The position numbers were made by a program, and so were the translations under genes. A stretch of DNA of 64,000 bases from contig NZ_BMTV01000036.1 of assembly GCF_014649855.1 (NCBI RefSeq), positions 1-64,000 on the forward strand, in the 5' to 3' direction. The notes under the pieces are model-generated. The model was not told where the DNA came from. It saw nothing but the letters and a program-made list of their open reading frames with translations, and did no database searches. The stretch comes from Streptomyces roseolus (GTDB lineage: Bacteria; Actinomycetota; Actinomycetes; Streptomycetales; Streptomycetaceae). Shown one piece after another: positions 1 through 8,334 of the stretch (the first letter of the stretch is position 1; every line of letters starts with the position of its first letter).

Positions 1-73
1 TCCGCTACGAAGCGACCGTGCTGGTCGCAGCCATCAACGAGTGGCTGTGACCAGCACTTTCACAACAGACCCT
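1..73 (+). mobile_element. Right end of an IS5-type insertion sequence (partial)
   Basis: The window opens inside an insertion sequence. Bases 3-50 encode the last residues of a DDE transposase, and the non-coding tail that follows ends in ...CACAACAGACCC at about base 73, read as the right terminal inverted repeat. The next bases, TAG within CCCTAGCG, are compatible with the short CTAG or TA-type target used by this class. The left end lies outside the window, so the family and the target duplication cannot be confirmed. Confidence 0.55.
3..50 (+). CDS. Transposase, C-terminal end only
   Basis: Only the last 15 codons are inside the window (RYEATVLVAAINEWL, then TGA). The pattern RYxATVLVAAINxWL is what I recall at the C-terminus of IS5-family DDE transposases in Streptomyces. 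The enzyme would cut and join the ends of its own element. It is followed after about 20 bases by the presumed terminal inverted repeat. Nothing can be said about whether the gene is intact, because the catalytic core lies upstream of base 1. Confidence 0.55.
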   Translation, partial: RYEATVLVAAINEWL

Positions 74-137
74 AGCGCAGGGGGGCTCCGGCCACGCCAA
101 ATGAGGGGCCTGGCAGGGGGGTTCGAGCCGGTGCGCA

Positions 138-1052
138 TCACGGTCCCGGCCACTCCGCCGCGTCCCTGAGCGCGTCCGGGAGCGGCCAGGACCGGGTCGG
201 TCGCTCGTCGAACCGCAAGTCCGTGAGGAGGCGGGCGAGTCGGGGGCCGGCGATGGCGGTGCCGTCCGGGACGGTGGGGCCGTGGAGGGAGCGGAGCCGT
301 TCGTGGCGGGCGAGTTCGTGCTCGTAGAAGGCCACCGCCGACGCGGTGCGGGCGGCCAGGTCGTCGTGCGGCAAGGTACGGTGCAGTTCGAGCAGCGGGG
401 GCTCGACGGACTCGGCGACCGCCGCGGCGAGCCGCGCGTGACCGTCCAGGACCACATGGCAGTCGAGGCCGCTCACCCACCACAGCAGCACGGGCGGCAG
501 CGTCCCCTCCCCGGCCTGCTTGCGGTACGCCTTCACCCGGGCGTCGTCGGCGTCCGGCATCGGGCGCAGCGGCAGCACCTCCCAGGAGCAGGAGTGGAGG
601 AACCAGTCGAGGAAGCCGTCCGGATGGCCCTCGACGAGCATCGAGTTCCAGTACTCCGCGTGCGTCTCCCGCGCGTGCCGCCACCGCAGGAGCCGGTTTC
701 CCGAGGTCAGCAGCCAGCGGCCCTCGTGGAGCGGGCCGTCCGGGGCGTCGGCGAGGTGGCGGGCGAAGCGGTGGGCCCACCGCTCCGGACCGCCGGCGAG
801 GGCGCGTGCCGAATCGGCGCGCAGCGGCGGGACGAAGGAGCGGTACGCGCCGGTGCGCCGGAAGTCGACGCCCCCCAGCTCCTCGTCGACCACGGCGAGC
901 AGCACCGGCCGCGAGTCCTGGGCGAGCATCAGCCGCCGTCCCGGACCGCTGAACACGCACAGCCCCGGCCGGGGGCGGTCGTCCCGTACGTCCAGGGTCA
1001 GCCCGGCCCACAGGCCGTCGTCCCGGGTGAGTTCGTCGCTTCGCACGCGCAT
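138..1052 (-). CDS. Hypothetical protein, 304 aa
   Basis: A 304-residue protein starting MRVRSDELTRDDGLW with no family I can name. It has no signal peptide or membrane segment and looks like a soluble alpha/beta protein rich in Arg, Asp and Trp. Short stretches such as FLDWFLHSCSWEVLPLRP and LLWWVSGLDCHVVLDGHARLAAA suggest a folded domain in which HVVLDGHARL could be an active or binding site; the Gly-His element somewhat recalls ParB/Srx-type folds, but this is a guess. The ATG is followed by good codon usage to the TGA. It stands alone between the IS end and the PL6 lyase gene, with 77 bases upstream of its start separating it from that gene. Gene call is secure, function unknown. Confidence 0.8.
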   Translation of the reverse strand: MRVRSDELTRDDGLWAGLTLDVRDDRPRPGLCVFSGPGRRLMLAQDSRPVLLAVVDEELGGVDFRRTGAYRSFVPPLRADSARALAGGPERWAHRFARHLADAPDGPLHEGRWLLTSGNRLLRWRHARETHAEYWNSMLVEGHPDGFLDWFLHSCSWEVLPLRPMPDADDARVKAYRKQAGEGTLPPVLLWWVSGLDCHVVLDGHARLAAAVAESVEPPLLELHRTLPHDDLAARTASAVAFYEHELARHERLRSLHGPTVPDGTAIAGPRLARLLTDLRFDERPTRSWPLPDALRDAAEWPGP

Positions 1053-1129
1053 GCCACGACCCTAGGCGGTGGCCGGACGTCTCCGGGCGCCCGTCCACCC
1101 CGGGGGGAGTGGGCGCCCGGCGGGCGGCG

Positions 1130-2563
1130 TCAGCTCGCGTTCGGGCCGACGTCGGCGGTCGTCAGCGGGCGGCGGACCGGGGCGAGGGCGGAGTACTCGT
1201 CGGCGCCGACGTCGCGGGCGGCGCCGCGCGCGTGCCCGTCGGCGTCCTCGGCCAGGGCCAGGGAGGTGAGGGTGGCGGCGTCGACGGCCGGGCTGCCGGC
1301 GGTGAGGCGGTGCACCCCGTCGGCGTCCTTGCGCAGCAGGGGGTCGACGCGGCGGAAGCCGGCGGACGGGATCGTGCCGTTCGCGGCCGAGCCCCACAGG
1401 ATGTTGCCCTGCCAGACGAAGCCGGTGGCGCTGTCGAGGTCGACCAGGCTGCCGGCGGAGGCGACGAGGACGTTGTCGGCGACGACGACGTCCCGCGGCC
1501 CGTACGTCCGGCTCTCGCCGGAGATCGTCGCCGCGTTGCCGACGAGCGTGTTGTGCGCGATGACGGCCCGGTCGCAGGCGTCGTTCCCGCGCCGCTCCTC
1601 GGTCGTCTCGCCCTCGTGGTGGTCGCGGGTGGTGCCGCTGCCGATGACGATGCCGCGGGAGGTCGTACCGGAGATGTGGTTGTTCACGACGAGGTGGTCG
1701 TTGCCGTACAGGCGGACGCCGTTCGCGCCGCCGAGGACGTGGTTGCCGGCCACGGTGGTGGCGTTGCCGTGCCGCAGCACGATGCCGCCCTTGCTGTTCC
1801 GCAGGGTGTTGTGGCGGATGGTGTTCCCGGAGGACTTGACCGAGATCGCCTCGGGGTCGCCGTCGCAGCGCTCGAAGAGGTTGTACTCGACGAGGGCGTC
1901 GGCCGTGGACAGCGCGCGGTGGCTGACGCCGAGGCGGATCGCCTCGCCGCCGTTGGCACCGGTGTAGGAGTGGTCGGCGAAGTAATTGCGGAAGACATGG
2001 GTCCGCTGGGCCATGGCGGTCGTGCCGGGCCCGTCGACGACGAGGAAGATGCCCTGGGAGCTGCGGTGGTGGAAATAGTTCCGGTCGATCTTGGCGTCGT
2101 CGCCGCGCACCGTCAGCCAGTCGAGCCCGTCACGGTCGGCGAGCTTGAAGTCGTTGCGCGTCAGCCGGATCCGGGAACAGTCGGCGGGGAGGGCGAACGT
2201 GCTCGTCTGCCGGAACGCGAACCCGCTGATCGTGATGTTGCTGGACGCCGAGAGCACGAAACCGACGGGCCCGTTGAGCACGGCGCCCCCGCGGCTCGCC
2301 GACACGATGGTGATCGGCGCGTCCGTCGTCCCGTGCTTGCCCGCGATCCGGACGCCGGACGAGGGGACGGTGTACGCACCGTCCGCGAGCACGATCCGGT
2401 CGCCGGGCACGGCGGCGTCGATCGCGCTCTGCAGCGCCGCGACACTGCCGACGTTCACGGTCCCGGCCGCCGAGGCCGTCCCCTGCGCGGCCCCGACGAC
2501 GGGAACGGCCAGAGCGGCGGCCGAGCCCATCAGACTGCCCTTGAGAAACGTACGTCGTCGCAT
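1130..2563 (-). CDS. Secreted polysaccharide lyase family 6 (alginate lyase/chondroitinase B-like)
   Basis: A 477-residue secreted enzyme that should cleave an acidic polysaccharide (alginate or a chondroitin-like glycan) by beta-elimination. The start ATG at 2563 is set by AGGAGG 7-8 bases upstream and by a twin-arginine-like signal, RRRTFLKG followed by an Ala-rich stretch ending near ASA. The rest is a right-handed parallel beta-helix rich in Asn turns (RNYF, EYNLF, RHNTL, VNNHI). Two PL6 hallmarks are present: EAISVKSSGNT and GIVLRHGN, carrying the Lys and Arg that act as base and acid in chondroitinase B. Length fits the family. It is monocistronic in appearance. The substrate cannot be decided from sequence; note the AlgD-like dehydrogenase at 46,325 in the same window. 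Confidence 0.88.
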   Translation of the reverse strand: MRRRTFLKGSLMGSAAALAVPVVGAAQGTASAAGTVNVGSVAALQSAIDAAVPGDRIVLADGAYTVPSSGVRIAGKHGTTDAPITIVSASRGGAVLNGPVGFVLSASSNITISGFAFRQTSTFALPADCSRIRLTRNDFKLADRDGLDWLTVRGDDAKIDRNYFHHRSSQGIFLVVDGPGTTAMAQRTHVFRNYFADHSYTGANGGEAIRLGVSHRALSTADALVEYNLFERCDGDPEAISVKSSGNTIRHNTLRNSKGGIVLRHGNATTVAGNHVLGGANGVRLYGNDHLVVNNHISGTTSRGIVIGSGTTRDHHEGETTEERRGNDACDRAVIAHNTLVGNAATISGESRTYGPRDVVVADNVLVASAGSLVDLDSATGFVWQGNILWGSAANGTIPSAGFRRVDPLLRKDADGVHRLTAGSPAVDAATLTSLALAEDADGHARGAARDVGADEYSALAPVRRPLTTADVGPNAS

Positions 2564-2691
2564 GATGCAAGCCTCCTGGAAGTGGTCGCCCCCACTCTCC
2601 CCTCGACCCCTGCCGTCCCACTGACGCCTCACTAACGCGCCGGACGCCGCCGTCCGTGGCGGGGCCGGCCTCCGACCCGACGCCCCTCGAC

Positions 2692-5600
2692 TCAGGGGCC
2701 CTCGCTCAGGTCCGCCTCGTACGCCAGCTCGCGGACGTCCGGCTCCGGGTGGCGGCGCAGGGCGATCACGGCCGCCCGGCACGGCTCCGGCCAGCCCTGC
2801 CGGGACCCGAGGGCCGTCGCGAGGGCGGCGGCGAGGAGACCGCGCACGAGGTTGCCGCCGTCACCGAGGGTCCGTACGACGGCGAGGACGGCGGCGGGGT
2901 CGGCGAGGCGCGCACGGTACCCATGGGCCTCGCCGAGGTCCTCGGCCGCACGGGCCGCGAGCACCGGACGGCCCGCGACGACGTCCGCCAACGCGTCGAC
3001 CGCGGAGCCGAGTTCGTCTCCCGCCGAGGCCATGTCGATCGCCCGGACGAGGAGCCCCACACGGGTGGTCGCGGCCAGCGGCTCGTCCGCGAGCCGCCGG
3101 GCCAGGGCCGCGCAGTCCCGGGGTTCCTGCCGCGGCGACGACAGGAGGGACCGCAGCCTGCGGAGCGCCGGCAGATCACCGCCCCGCCCGCCGCCCTCCG
3201 GCTCGCCCGCCGCGACGCGCGCCAGCAGGCGGTCCACCGTCTCGCACAGCAGGCTGCCCGGCGCCACGCCGCCGACGGGGTGCGGCAGTCCGGAACGGGA
3301 CAGCTCGTTGAGCCCGGAGTTCACCGACCAGAGCCCGCCCGGCCTGGTGACGTCCGTGTAGACCGTCACGAGCGCGTCGCCCGCCTCCGGGGCGTGACGG
3401 GCCCAGTCGGCGAGGCCGGACAGGGCGCGGTCGGCCGTCCGCTCGTCCGCGGCGAACGCCAGCCGGGCGACCAGCGCGCCGAACCGCCGCCGGTGCGCAC
3501 GCGCCAAATCCGCCGGCCGCACGCCCAGGACCGCGAGCCGCGCCGGCTCCGGCCCCTCGGCGACCGCCGCCTCCAGCAGCGCCCACATCTCCTCGGCGGG
3601 CAGCAGCGCGGTGGCGAGGCCGACGACGGTGGCGTGCACATCGGGATGGACGCCCGGCGTCCGGGCCACCCGGGACAGCAGCGCGGTGGCGGCCGCCGGG
3701 GGAAGGTGGCGGACGGCGAGCCGCGCGGCGGCCTTCCGGACGGTGACCTTCACCCCCTTCTCGCGGGTCAGGACGGCCTGGAGGAGGTCCGAGACCTGGG
3801 AGGGCCGGGCGTGGAGGGCGGCGCGGCCGGCGGCCGACCAGGCCGCGACGGCCCGGTCGTCGCCCGCGTGATCGAGCAGGCTGCGGAGGACCGACGCCGG
3901 TGCGTCGGTGTGCGCGGCGGCGTCCAGAGCGGCCGCCGCGAGCGCGGGCTCGACGCGCCCGTCGGGGGCGTCGGAGGAGGGCCCGCCGTCCGGCGGCGAG
4001 GCGTACCGCCGGAGCAGGGCCCCGCCGTGGACGGGAACCGGCGCGACCGCCCGCAGGAGCGCGGCCCGCTCGTCGACGCCCCGGCCGGGATCCGCGACGG
4101 CCGCGGCCGCCAGCCGGACGGCGGCCTCCTGCTGCCGGGGCAGCCACCGGTCGGCGTGCCGGAACGACGGCAGCGCCCGTACCGTCCCCGCCGCCGGGAA
4201 CCGGTCGCCGGGGCGCGGGGACTCCGTCAGGGCCGCGTCCAGGAGGTCCGTGCGCTCGGCGGTCAGGACGGCGAGCACCGGGGGCAGGAAGACCGCCGAG
4301 GGCTCCCGGTCCAGGAGTCCGGCGACGCGGACGCCCCGGGTGGCGGGATCGGCGAGCCAGGCGGCGGCGACGTCGCCGAAGCTTCCGTCCGGACAGTCGG
4401 CCAGCGCCTTCCCGAGACGGTCCTGGAGCTCGGGGACGTCGTACGCGCGGCGCCCGCAGGACGCGACCAGGGCGAGCAGGGGCGCGACGTCGCCCCGGGC
4501 GGCGCTCCGGTCCAGCCACGGGCCGAGCGCGCCGACCACGACGCGCACCCCGTCCGCCCGCGACGACCGTGCGAGAGGGCCGGGTCCGACCGTGCCGGTG
4601 TGCGCGGTCAGGGCCTCCAGGAGGCGCGCGGCGAGCTCCGCCACCGGCGCGGTGGGTGTCGCCCCGGAGAGGAGGGCCACGACCAGCCCGCGGATCGTGT
4701 CGCGGGTCAGGTCGGAGCAGTCCCGGGCGTTCAGGGCGTCCAGGCACAGCCGCTCCAGGGCCTCGGCGCCGTGCCCGTCGCCCGTGACCGCGGCGCGCAG
4801 GAGCGGTGCCGGGACGAGGGCGAAGGAGTCGAGGACGTCCTGGCGGACGGGGTCGCGCTCGTGGGCGAGACGGCCGGCGGCCCGGGCGAGGACCGCGGCG
4901 ACCTGCTCCGGGTCACGGCTCAGGTCGGCGTTGAGGACCAGCCGGGACCAGGCGGTGGCGCGGTCCTCGGCGTCCCCGGTGGTGAGGGCGGCGAGGAGCC
5001 GGGGGCGGGCCTCGTCCGGCGGGAGCAGGACGAGCAGGTCCTGGACGTCCCCCGCCGGGCCACCCTCGGCCTCGATCGCGTGGACGGCGGTACGCGCCCG
5101 GGCGTGCCGCTCGGCCGCGGGCAGCAGCCCGAGCACGCCCGGGTGGGCCCGGACGTTCCGGCGCGGAGGGGCCACGGCCACGACGGCGTCCAGGAACGCG
5201 CCCCGGCGCGCCGGAGGCAGCGCCCGGAGCAGGGTGCGGAAGGCGTTCCGGTGGAACCACAGCGCCCCCAGCGCGGGCAGTGACGGCGGGTCGGCGGCCA
5301 CGAGGCGGCGCATGACCGCCGGCCCCGGCGTCCGCTCCCAGCGGCCCGCCGCCCGCTCCGGGTCGGCGAACCACCGCGCGACGCGTTCGGGATCCACCGC
5401 GACGAGGTCGGCCAGCCGGTCGTGCACCGGCCCGGGGAGGCCGTCGGGGCCGTACGCCTCCAGCAGGTCCAGTACGCGCTCCGGGGCGGCGGCCAGCGCG
5501 GTGGCGATCCCCGTCGCGTACCGCTTCCACCAGGCGTTGCGCAACCGCCGGTTGAGCGGGGCGAGTTCGTGCTCGGCGTGGTCGAGCACCGCGTCCGGAT

Positions 5601-6153
5601 GCCGCCGGGCCAGGGTGCTCCAGTCCTCGTACGCCAGGACGCCCGCGACCTCGGGCAGCAGCCGCGCGGCGAACTCCGTGGAACAGCCCGCCAGCAGCAG
5701 GGCCGCGTCCCGGTCGCCGTACTCGACGCGCACCCGCCGTACGAGCCGCTCGGCGAGCGCGGACCGCCGCCCGTCGCGCAGCAGCCGGGCGAGATCGGCG
5801 CGGACGACGGCCGGGGCGTCGGAGTGGGCGGCCTCGACGGCGAGGTCGAAGGAGTCGTCGGCTTCGGCGACGGGCAGGCGGCGGGCGCAGCGGAGCGCGT
5901 ACCGGCGGACCACGGGATCGAGGTCCCCGAGCCGGGCGAGCAGGTGCGCGGTGTCCCCGGCGGCGAGCGCCGCCAGCGCGCCCAGCCGCCGTTCGTACGC
6001 GCCGAGCGCGTCCAGCTCCACGAGGAGCGGACGCAGTTCGCCCCGGCCGGCGAGCCGGTGGGCGGTGACGGCGGTGAACCTGAGCCGGGCGGCGTGGGGC
6101 AGGGCTTCGAGAGCGGCGAGCAGCTCGCCGGCGGTGGAGATCATCGCGGGCAT
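2692..6153 (-). CDS. Very large HEAT/armadillo-like alpha-solenoid protein, 1,153 aa
   Basis: A cytoplasmic protein of about 1,153 residues made almost entirely of short Leu/Ala/Arg-rich helices, for example DPVVRRYALRCARRL and ADLARLLRDGRRSALAERL near the N-terminus. This is the look of an alpha-solenoid of HEAT-like repeats. No catalytic motif, signal peptide or membrane segment is visible. The start is either ATG 6153 (MPAMISTAGELL) or ATG 6144 (MISTAGELL); no clear ribosome site separates them, and the helical repeats begin right after. A further upstream frame extension to 6414 has poor codon character and runs into the divergent GNAT promoter region. It is probably a scaffold or protein-binding platform. 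Function unknown; the gene is monocistronic and divergent from the acetyltransferase. Confidence 0.8.
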   Translation of the reverse strand: MPAMISTAGELLAALEALPHAARLRFTAVTAHRLAGRGELRPLLVELDALGAYERRLGALAALAAGDTAHLLARLGDLDPVVRRYALRCARRLPVAEADDSFDLAVEAAHSDAPAVVRADLARLLRDGRRSALAERLVRRVRVEYGDRDAALLLAGCSTEFAARLLPEVAGVLAYEDWSTLARRHPDAVLDHAEHELAPLNRRLRNAWWKRYATGIATALAAAPERVLDLLEAYGPDGLPGPVHDRLADLVAVDPERVARWFADPERAAGRWERTPGPAVMRRLVAADPPSLPALGALWFHRNAFRTLLRALPPARRGAFLDAVVAVAPPRRNVRAHPGVLGLLPAAERHARARTAVHAIEAEGGPAGDVQDLLVLLPPDEARPRLLAALTTGDAEDRATAWSRLVLNADLSRDPEQVAAVLARAAGRLAHERDPVRQDVLDSFALVPAPLLRAAVTGDGHGAEALERLCLDALNARDCSDLTRDTIRGLVVALLSGATPTAPVAELAARLLEALTAHTGTVGPGPLARSSRADGVRVVVGALGPWLDRSAARGDVAPLLALVASCGRRAYDVPELQDRLGKALADCPDGSFGDVAAAWLADPATRGVRVAGLLDREPSAVFLPPVLAVLTAERTDLLDAALTESPRPGDRFPAAGTVRALPSFRHADRWLPRQQEAAVRLAAAAVADPGRGVDERAALLRAVAPVPVHGGALLRRYASPPDGGPSSDAPDGRVEPALAAAALDAAAHTDAPASVLRSLLDHAGDDRAVAAWSAAGRAALHARPSQVSDLLQAVLTREKGVKVTVRKAAARLAVRHLPPAAATALLSRVARTPGVHPDVHATVVGLATALLPAEEMWALLEAAVAEGPEPARLAVLGVRPADLARAHRRRFGALVARLAFAADERTADRALSGLADWARHAPEAGDALVTVYTDVTRPGGLWSVNSGLNELSRSGLPHPVGGVAPGSLLCETVDRLLARVAAGEPEGGGRGGDLPALRRLRSLLSSPRQEPRDCAALARRLADEPLAATTRVGLLVRAIDMASAGDELGSAVDALADVVAGRPVLAARAAEDLGEAHGYRARLADPAAVLAVVRTLGDGGNLVRGLLAAALATALGSRQGWPEPCRAAVIALRRHPEPDVRELAYEADLSEGP

Positions 6154-6395
6154 TGTGCCCGACGGCGTCGACCCGGGCCCATCGAATATCCCCCGCGGGA
6201 GCCGGTACGGCGGGGCGGGTAGGCGCCCCCGACGGGGCGGGACCCGGACCGCGCGGAGGCCAACGGCCTGTTCGACAGGCCGGGATGACCGTGCCGCCCG
6301 CCGTCGGGGCCCTCCGACGGCGGGTTCGTTCCCCGGAGGACCCGACGACCGGCCCGTTATGCTGCCTTGTCCCCGTGGCCAGGAAGGAACCCCGT

Positions 6396-6950
6396 ATGAG
6401 CAGCGCCGTCCCACCGTTCCCCGCTCGGATCGAGCTGTCGGGAGAGGGGCTCGTCCTGCGTGACTGGACCGAGGCGGACGTGTCCGCGATGCCGGCCCTG
6501 TTCGAGGACCCCGACGTGGCGTACTGGACGCCGATCGTCTCGCCCTTCGACGGGCAGGCCGCCGCCGCGCGCGTGGAGACGGCCCGGAGACTGCGGGCGG
6601 AGGGCACGACCATCCTGCTCGCGATCACCGTCGACGGCGGCGCGCCGCTCGGCGAGGTGATGCTCCGGCGCCTCCCGGACGGCGCGGAACTCGGCTACGC
6701 CGTCGGCCCCGCCCACCGCGGCCAGGGCCTCGCGGGCCGCGCCGTACAGATCATGGCCGCCTACGCCTTCGAGCAGCTCGGCCTGGAGCGGGTGGTCCTG
6801 GAACTGGAGGCCGAGAATGCCGCCAGCGTCGCCGTGGCCACCAGGACGGGCTTCACCCTCCTCGACGTCCCCCTGATCGAGGGCGAGGAGAAGGGCCGGC
6901 CGTTCGCCCTCCAGACCTGGGGCCTCTTCCGGGACGCCCAGACCTCCTGA
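6396..6950 (+). CDS. GNAT family N-acetyltransferase (RimJ/RimL-like)
   Basis: A 184-residue GNAT enzyme that should transfer an acetyl group from acetyl-CoA to an amine, for example a protein N-terminus or a small molecule. The typical start of the RimJ/RimL branch is present (GEGLVLRDWTEADVSAM), followed by the acetyl-CoA binding segment GYAVGPAHRGQGLAGRAV (Q/RxxGxG/A motif) and the C-terminal ENAASVAVATRTGF signature. ATG 6396 is preceded by AGGAAGGA at good distance. It reads away from the HEAT-like gene, and a hypothetical gene follows 11 bases downstream on the same strand. The substrate is unknown. Confidence 0.9.
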   Translation: MSSAVPPFPARIELSGEGLVLRDWTEADVSAMPALFEDPDVAYWTPIVSPFDGQAAAARVETARRLRAEGTTILLAITVDGGAPLGEVMLRRLPDGAELGYAVGPAHRGQGLAGRAVQIMAAYAFEQLGLERVVLELEAENAASVAVATRTGFTLLDVPLIEGEEKGRPFALQTWGLFRDAQTS

Positions 6951-6961
6951 ACCCTCGCGCG

Positions 6962-7615
6962 ATGGTCCTCCCTCCCGGGCCGGCCGGCGACCCCGCGCCC
7001 CACGGGGGCACCCCGCACCGGGAGTTCCGGTGCGGGCGTTCCGCGTGGAACGCCGCCGCGCTGCGGCTGCTCGACGACACGTACGCCTTCGTGGCGACCG
7101 GCCCCCGGCGCCACGACGACTGGGCCCACGACGTACGCGCCGTGATGCACCGGTCGGTGACCGACCCCCGCGGCTGGATCCGGCTGGACGGCGACGGCGC
7201 CGCCGACGTCCGCCACACCCTCCCCGCCTACCCCTTCGACCCTCCGGCCGCGTCCGGCTTCCCCGCCCGCCTCCACCCCGTGGACGCGGACACGGCGGTC
7301 GGCGCGCTCGCCGTCATGGCCGAGGAATGGCAGGGGGAGTCCGCCCCGGTCCGCACCCGCCCCGACCGCGACGCCCTCCTGGCGGACGCCCGCACCCTGC
7401 TCGACCGGTACGGTGCCGGCGCCCGCTACTGGACCAACGCGACCGCCGCCGCCACCGGCCGCCCGGACTTCGTGGCGGCGGGCCTCACGGGCACCCGCTC
7501 GCACTCGTTCGTCACCAGCGCGTACGTCAACGGCCTGGACCTCTTCGAGGACCTGGGCCTGATCGCGGTGAGCGCCGACGAGGTGGGCGTCTTCTGGTCC
7601 ATCGGCGCGTACTGA
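6962..7615 (+). CDS. Hypothetical protein, 217 aa
   Basis: A 217-residue soluble protein with normal codon usage but no family I recognise. Visible features are a Trp-rich N-terminal half (HDDWAHDVRAVMHRSV, RGWIRLDG) and a C-terminal half ending in VSADEVGVFWSIGAY. There is no signal peptide or transmembrane segment. The start at ATG 6962 lies 11 bases after the acetyltransferase stop and lacks a strong ribosome site, so a downstream start is possible. Close spacing suggests co-transcription with the GNAT gene. No function is offered. Confidence 0.7.
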   Translation: MVLPPGPAGDPAPHGGTPHREFRCGRSAWNAAALRLLDDTYAFVATGPRRHDDWAHDVRAVMHRSVTDPRGWIRLDGDGAADVRHTLPAYPFDPPAASGFPARLHPVDADTAVGALAVMAEEWQGESAPVRTRPDRDALLADARTLLDRYGAGARYWTNATAAATGRPDFVAAGLTGTRSHSFVTSAYVNGLDLFEDLGLIAVSADEVGVFWSIGAY

Positions 7616-7709
7616 CGGCCCGCGCGCCCCTCGCCGAGGCCGCCCCGCCGCCCGCCGGCCTGCCGAAAACGTGTCGACAGCGGCCGCGCGGGTCGGAAAG
7701 ACTCGCGCG

Positions 7710-8216
7710 ATGACCAGAACCTCCGACACACCCGCCGCGTGGGACGAGCGCACCCAGCTCACCACCTTCCTCGACTACGCGCGGGACACCGCCCTCGCCA
7801 AGTGCGAGGGAATCTCCGAGGAGAACGCCCGCAAGGCGCTCCTTCCCCACTCGCCGCTCATGACGGTGAGCGGGCTGATCAACCACCTGCGCTGGGTCGA
7901 GTACTACTGGTTCCGGGTGGTCTTCCTGGGGGAGGAGGACGAGGGCCCCTGGACCGAGGAGGACCCCGACCGCGAGATGCGCGTCGCGGTCGACTTCCCG
8001 CTCCCGCAGCTGCTCGACGAGTACGCCGCGCACTCCGCCCGCCACCGCGACCTGGTCGCGGCGCACAGCCTGGACACCAGGGCGGCGCGGCCCGTCCGCG
8101 ACGGCCTCAAGGTGGACCTGCGCTGGATCCTCCACCACCTCGTCGAGGAGACGGCCCGCCACAACGGCCATCTGGACATCCTGCGGGAGATGCTCGACGG
8201 CTCCACCGGCTCCTGA
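7710..8216 (+). CDS. DinB/DUF664 family protein (mycothiol-dependent transferase-like)
   Basis: A 168-residue four-helix-bundle protein of the DinB superfamily, DUF664 branch. Members bind a divalent metal through three His residues, and several act as thiol (mycothiol or bacillithiol) S-transferases. Here the likely ligands are the His in LINHLRWVEYYW, and those in ILHHLVEETARHNGHLDILREML near the C-terminus; these last two segments are strongly typical. ATG 7710 is preferred to an upstream ATG at 7671 because GGAAAG lies about 9 bases before it. It is followed by a convergent histidine kinase gene. The substrate is unknown. Confidence 0.88.
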   Translation: MTRTSDTPAAWDERTQLTTFLDYARDTALAKCEGISEENARKALLPHSPLMTVSGLINHLRWVEYYWFRVVFLGEEDEGPWTEEDPDREMRVAVDFPLPQLLDEYAAHSARHRDLVAAHSLDTRAARPVRDGLKVDLRWILHHLVEETARHNGHLDILREMLDGSTGS

Positions 8217-8334
8217 CCCCGCCGGCCCGTGGCGCGCGCCGCGCCCCTGCCGACGGTGGCGCGCTCCGGCACGTGGCGGCCGTGCGCGCCCGCGTGGCCG
8301 AGCGGGAGGCGACGAGGCCGACGACGCGGCCGGA

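Noticed and set aside
125-150. GGTTCGAGCC, resembling the T-arm of a tRNA
   Set aside because: No acceptor, D or anticodon arm can be formed around it on either strand.
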